Below, piece by piece: positions 61,567 to 64,000 of a stretch of DNA of 64,000 bases. Position 1 is the stretch's first letter. Each line of letters opens with the position of its first letter. Source of the stretch: Asaia sp037151935 (GTDB lineage: Bacteria > Pseudomonadota > Alphaproteobacteria > Acetobacterales > Acetobacteraceae); contig NZ_CP157575.1 of assembly GCF_051628905.1 (NCBI RefSeq), positions 868,001 through 932,000 on the forward strand, read 5' to 3'. The position numbers and the translations under genes are program-made. Below the pieces are notes generated by a model that saw only the letters and a program-made list of their open reading frames with translations, searched no databases and had not been told where the DNA came from.

Positions 61567-61729
61567 TTAGTACCGTCTCCGTCCATTTTTGATCGTCCGA
61601 GGGCTCTCTGCGACTGGACGGGCGGATCGATTGCACCCACATTATGGGTCGATAGCTCCGAGAGCTACTCCAAAACGCAATCAGATCAGCATTGTATACG
61701 CGCCCGAGCGACGCTGAGGAGGAACAGGC

Positions 61730-62965
61730 ATGGCAAATGCATTTCGCGTGGTCATCATTGGTGGCGGCGTTGCCGGGATGGAAACGGCAATGACCCTCGG
61801 TCGTGGGCGACATCGCCTGATCGAAACCACGCTGATCGACAAGGGTGCCGTGCATTACTGGAAACCCATGCTGCATGAATTTGCCGCAGGCACCGGCCAG
61901 GAATCGCGCGACTGTACGACCTTCGTCGAAGCGAGCCGCCGCTTTGGCTTCCGCTTCGTCCAGAGTTCGCTGAGCAGCGTCGATCGCGAGAAGCATGAGA
62001 TCCGCCTCGCGAATGACGAGATCGTTCCCTATGACATGTTGATCGTGTCGCTCGGCTCGCGCTCCAATGATTTCGGTATCGAAGGCGTGATGGCCAATTG
62101 CACCTTCATCGACTCCCTGCCCGATGCCAGCATCTTTCATGAAAAATTCCGTGCTGCGTTCCGGGAGGCGGCTGCGGCTAATCGCAAACTCGATGTCGGT
62201 ATCGTGGGTGGCGGGGCCACAGGTACGCAGCTTGCCGCCGAGTTGTGTAGTGCCATCGACCTGGCCCCCGGCTATGGCAAGGAAGCCAGAAAGAACGTTC
62301 TGAGCCTCTCTCTGATCGAAACCGGTAAGCGCATCCTCCCCGCCTTCCCCGAACGTGTCTCCAATGATGCCCGCAAGCAGCTCGAAGCGCTCGGCGTCAG
62401 CGTTCTGACTGAAGCGATGGTGACTTCGGTGGACGGTGAAGGCTTCCATCTCAAGGATGGCCGCGTCGTTCCCGCCGAATTGCGCGTCTGGGCGGCTGGC
62501 GTGCGGGCAAGTGCCGCGACCGAGCTTTTCGACGGGCTCGACATCGCCCGTGGCGGGCAGATTGTGGTCAATCATCACATGCAATCGACCCGCGATACCT
62601 CGATTTTTGCCCTCGGCGATTGCGCGCGCATCAATGATGCCCCCCTGCCAGCCACGGCACAGGTTGCCAGACAACAGGGCATTTATCTCGGCCGCGCCAT
62701 TCCGGTTATCGCCCAGGGACGCGAGCCCTCGACATTTGTTTACCGCGACCGTGGTGCCGTAGTCTCTCTGGGTGATTATAATGGTTGGGGCATGGTCGGC
62801 TCTTCGACGAGTTTCGGAGGCGGCCTTCTGCGTGGGCTTGCGCCGCGTTGGCTGCATGATCTGATTTTCCGCCAGCATCAGATCGGCGTCATGGGTCTTG
62901 CACGTGGAACGGCAGCTTTTCTGAAGGCGCATCTGATGCCGACCCGCCCACGTCTGGACCAGTAA
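61730..62965 (+). CDS. ndh: type II NADH dehydrogenase-like FAD-dependent oxidoreductase
   Basis: A 411-residue two-dinucleotide-binding flavoprotein. The FAD-binding Rossmann motif VVIIGGGVAGMETA lies near residues 7-20. The NADH-binding motif VGIVGGGATGTQLAAEL is near 155, and FALGDCARINDAPLPATAQVARQQG near 295 contacts FAD and quinone. It transfers electrons from NADH to ubiquinone without pumping protons, which is important in acetic acid bacteria with high oxidation rates. The C-terminus has an amphipathic region for membrane attachment. A strong GAGGAGG ribosome binding site precedes the ATG. Confidence 0.92.
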   Translation: MANAFRVVIIGGGVAGMETAMTLGRGRHRLIETTLIDKGAVHYWKPMLHEFAAGTGQESRDCTTFVEASRRFGFRFVQSSLSSVDREKHEIRLANDEIVPYDMLIVSLGSRSNDFGIEGVMANCTFIDSLPDASIFHEKFRAAFREAAAANRKLDVGIVGGGATGTQLAAELCSAIDLAPGYGKEARKNVLSLSLIETGKRILPAFPERVSNDARKQLEALGVSVLTEAMVTSVDGEGFHLKDGRVVPAELRVWAAGVRASAATELFDGLDIARGGQIVVNHHMQSTRDTSIFALGDCARINDAPLPATAQVARQQGIYLGRAIPVIAQGREPSTFVYRDRGAVVSLGDYNGWGMVGSSTSFGGGLLRGLAPRWLHDLIFRQHQIGVMGLARGTAAFLKAHLMPTRPRLDQ

Positions 62966-62992
62966 CCGTTCGATCAGCGATAGCCGAGCATC

Positions 62993-63751
62993 ATGCCCCT
63001 GCAGCTTTCCCAAGCCCTCCCCCCAGCCGAATCGGCGCGCCTCGACACGATGGTCGCGACACTTCAGGAGAAAGGGTTCGCCTTTGAGCGCGGCAGGGAA
63101 ATGCGCTCCTTTCTCGAAGCCTTCGGGTTTCAGGACTGGGAGTCGTTTGCCGAAAGCTGGAACCGTCTCGGGCTTGATCGCTACATGGCCGATGGCGGGC
63201 GCTATCGTAAAAGACGCTACGCCACCTATGCTCTTACGGGCGGGCGGATCGAGCGCAAACGTCACCAGCCGCATTATCAAAGTCGCGATTACAATCTTCT
63301 CAATGGCGGAATCGAACGCTGGTTCGGGCCCATGGAGGATGCGATCGCAACGCACCCCGTCATGCTGTCCATTCTCAACGCCGCGCATCTTCTGGCGCTG
63401 CGCATGACTCCTGCCTCGACCCAGCCCGATAGCTGGCATGCCGAGATCCATCAGTTTCGCATCGAGGCGCAGGCCGGCAATAACGGCCGCCCCACGCCCG
63501 AAGGTATGCATCGTGACGGGGTCGACTGGGTGTTCGTGCTGATGGTCAATCGTGAGAATGTGGCCTCGGGCGTGACCTCGATCCATAATGATCATCGTGA
63601 GGAAATTGGCTCTTTTACTCTTGAAGCGCCACTCGATACGGCCCTTGTCGACGATCATCGCGTCTATCATGGCGTGACACCGGTTGAGCCGATCGATCCG
63701 GCACGCCCTGCCTATCGTGACGTACTGGTCGTCACGCTGCGTCATGCCTAA
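62993..63751 (+). CDS. 2-oxoglutarate/Fe(II)-dependent dioxygenase, PF10014 (IDO/BsmA) type
   Basis: A 252-residue protein of the family that includes isoleucine dioxygenase (IDO). The iron-binding His-x-Asp is visible in GMHRDGVDWVFVLMVNREN near residue 175, with the distal His in VYHGVTPVEP near 223. These enzymes hydroxylate free amino acids in known cases. It starts 27 bases after ndh and is probably in the same transcript. Substrate is unknown. Confidence 0.85.
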   Translation: MPLQLSQALPPAESARLDTMVATLQEKGFAFERGREMRSFLEAFGFQDWESFAESWNRLGLDRYMADGGRYRKRRYATYALTGGRIERKRHQPHYQSRDYNLLNGGIERWFGPMEDAIATHPVMLSILNAAHLLALRMTPASTQPDSWHAEIHQFRIEAQAGNNGRPTPEGMHRDGVDWVFVLMVNRENVASGVTSIHNDHREEIGSFTLEAPLDTALVDDHRVYHGVTPVEPIDPARPAYRDVLVVTLRHA

Positions 63752-63808
63752 AAGAGCATAAGCCGCTACCTTTCCGCGAGTCGCCAAAAGAGCGAGCCGA
63801 TCCTGAGA

Positions 63809-64000
63809 ATGAAAGAACTTCCGATGCGTTTTGGTCTTGCTGTGGCGAGTATCGCAGTCATGGGGCTCGCTGCACCTGCGAGCTTTGCCAGAACGCATCA
63901 TGCTGCGACAAACGCGGCTCCGGCCAAGGACGATACAGGGCCTCGCCCGATCGTTCTGAGCGCGCAACCCGGCACCAATCTCGATCAGGTTGCCCGACAG
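63809..64000 (+). CDS. exported protein, 3' end cut by the window
   Basis: An open frame of 64 codons running off the window edge. It has a clear Sec signal peptide (RFGLAVASIAVMGLAAPASFA), then a polar segment rich in Ala, Pro and Asp. A second ATG at 63824 is possible. The rest of the protein is needed for any family call. Confidence 0.65.
   Translation, partial: MKELPMRFGLAVASIAVMGLAAPASFARTHHAATNAAPAKDDTGPRPIVLSAQPGTNLDQVARQ

Noticed and set aside
61424..63967. An 847-codon open frame on the minus strand covering ndh and the dioxygenase gene
   Set aside because: Its codons are in exact register with the sense codons of both genes. Stops in that frame arise only from sense TTA, CTA and TCA codons, which are rare in this genome, so the long frame is a by-product. 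The predicted protein shows no family motif.
1..64000. CRISPR arrays, insertion sequences, prophage genes, toxin-antitoxin pairs, rRNA and tRNA genes
   Set aside because: No regularly spaced repeats, transposase or integrase other than XerD, and no tRNA-like cloverleaf were seen by eye. A tRNAscan or Infernal run would be needed to exclude small RNAs fully.

Overview
The window reads as a contiguous stretch of an alphaproteobacterial chromosome, most probably from an acetic acid bacterium (Acetobacteraceae). The reasons are a transaldolase/phosphoglucose isomerase fusion inside a complete pentose phosphate locus, a fused shikimate kinase/3-dehydroquinate synthase, a CtrA-family cell-cycle regulator, a single-subunit NADH dehydrogenase, and the conserved yebC-ruvCAB-ybgC-tolQRAB-pal-cpoB-tilS-ftsH-glmM chain. 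Genus cannot be fixed from the sequence alone. It is gene dense, fairly GC-rich and almost wholly housekeeping. I saw no insertion sequence, prophage, CRISPR array, rRNA or tRNA gene.

Layout. 1-7.5 kb: end of a DUF815 ATPase gene, a TonB-dependent receptor, a Rieske oxygenase followed by a GNAT-Nudix fusion, an SMP-30-type lactonase and a stand-alone CinA N-domain protein. 7.5-23.2 kb: accA, xerD, a small membrane protein, aroKB, an OmpA-type porin, a 47-residue membrane ORF, prfC, rpsD, a Kbp-like BON/LysM protein, a MATE transporter, cysS-trmJ-VOC, an MFS transporter and a DUF4349 lipoprotein. 23.4-34.3 kb: central sugar metabolism, all on the minus strand (tkt, tal-pgi, gnd, zwf, a HAD phosphatase, pgl, rpiA, gntK). 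It carries glucose 6-phosphate and gluconate through the oxidative and non-oxidative pentose phosphate pathway. 34.6-40.5 kb: metallo-beta-lactamase-fold hydrolase, ankyrin protein, hisC, an M29 aminopeptidase and several uncharacterised proteins. 40.5-41.6 kb: a CtrA-type regulator with a long AT-rich upstream region. 41.6-58.8 kb: the minus-strand envelope, recombination and secretion chain from secA down to thiD. 58.8-64 kb: parvulin, argJ, type II NADH dehydrogenase, a PF10014-type dioxygenase and the start of an exported protein.

The most unusual signals concern CtrA. The regulator at 40874-41617 has Glu at position 51, where Caulobacter CtrA has the phosphoacceptor Asp; this is the substitution used experimentally as a phosphomimetic. 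It also lacks one of the acidic residues that normally bind magnesium. A near-consensus CtrA box lies in its own upstream region. An exact TTAA-N7-TTAA box lies just after a perfect TATAAT element and before an undescribed 47-residue membrane ORF at 13204-13347. Together these suggest a phosphorylation-independent CtrA circuit, which is an inference that needs testing.

Start codons were chosen by family alignment from memory and by visible Shine-Dalgarno sequences. Several tol and transporter genes appear to use TTG. All family names come from motif recognition, not from database searches.
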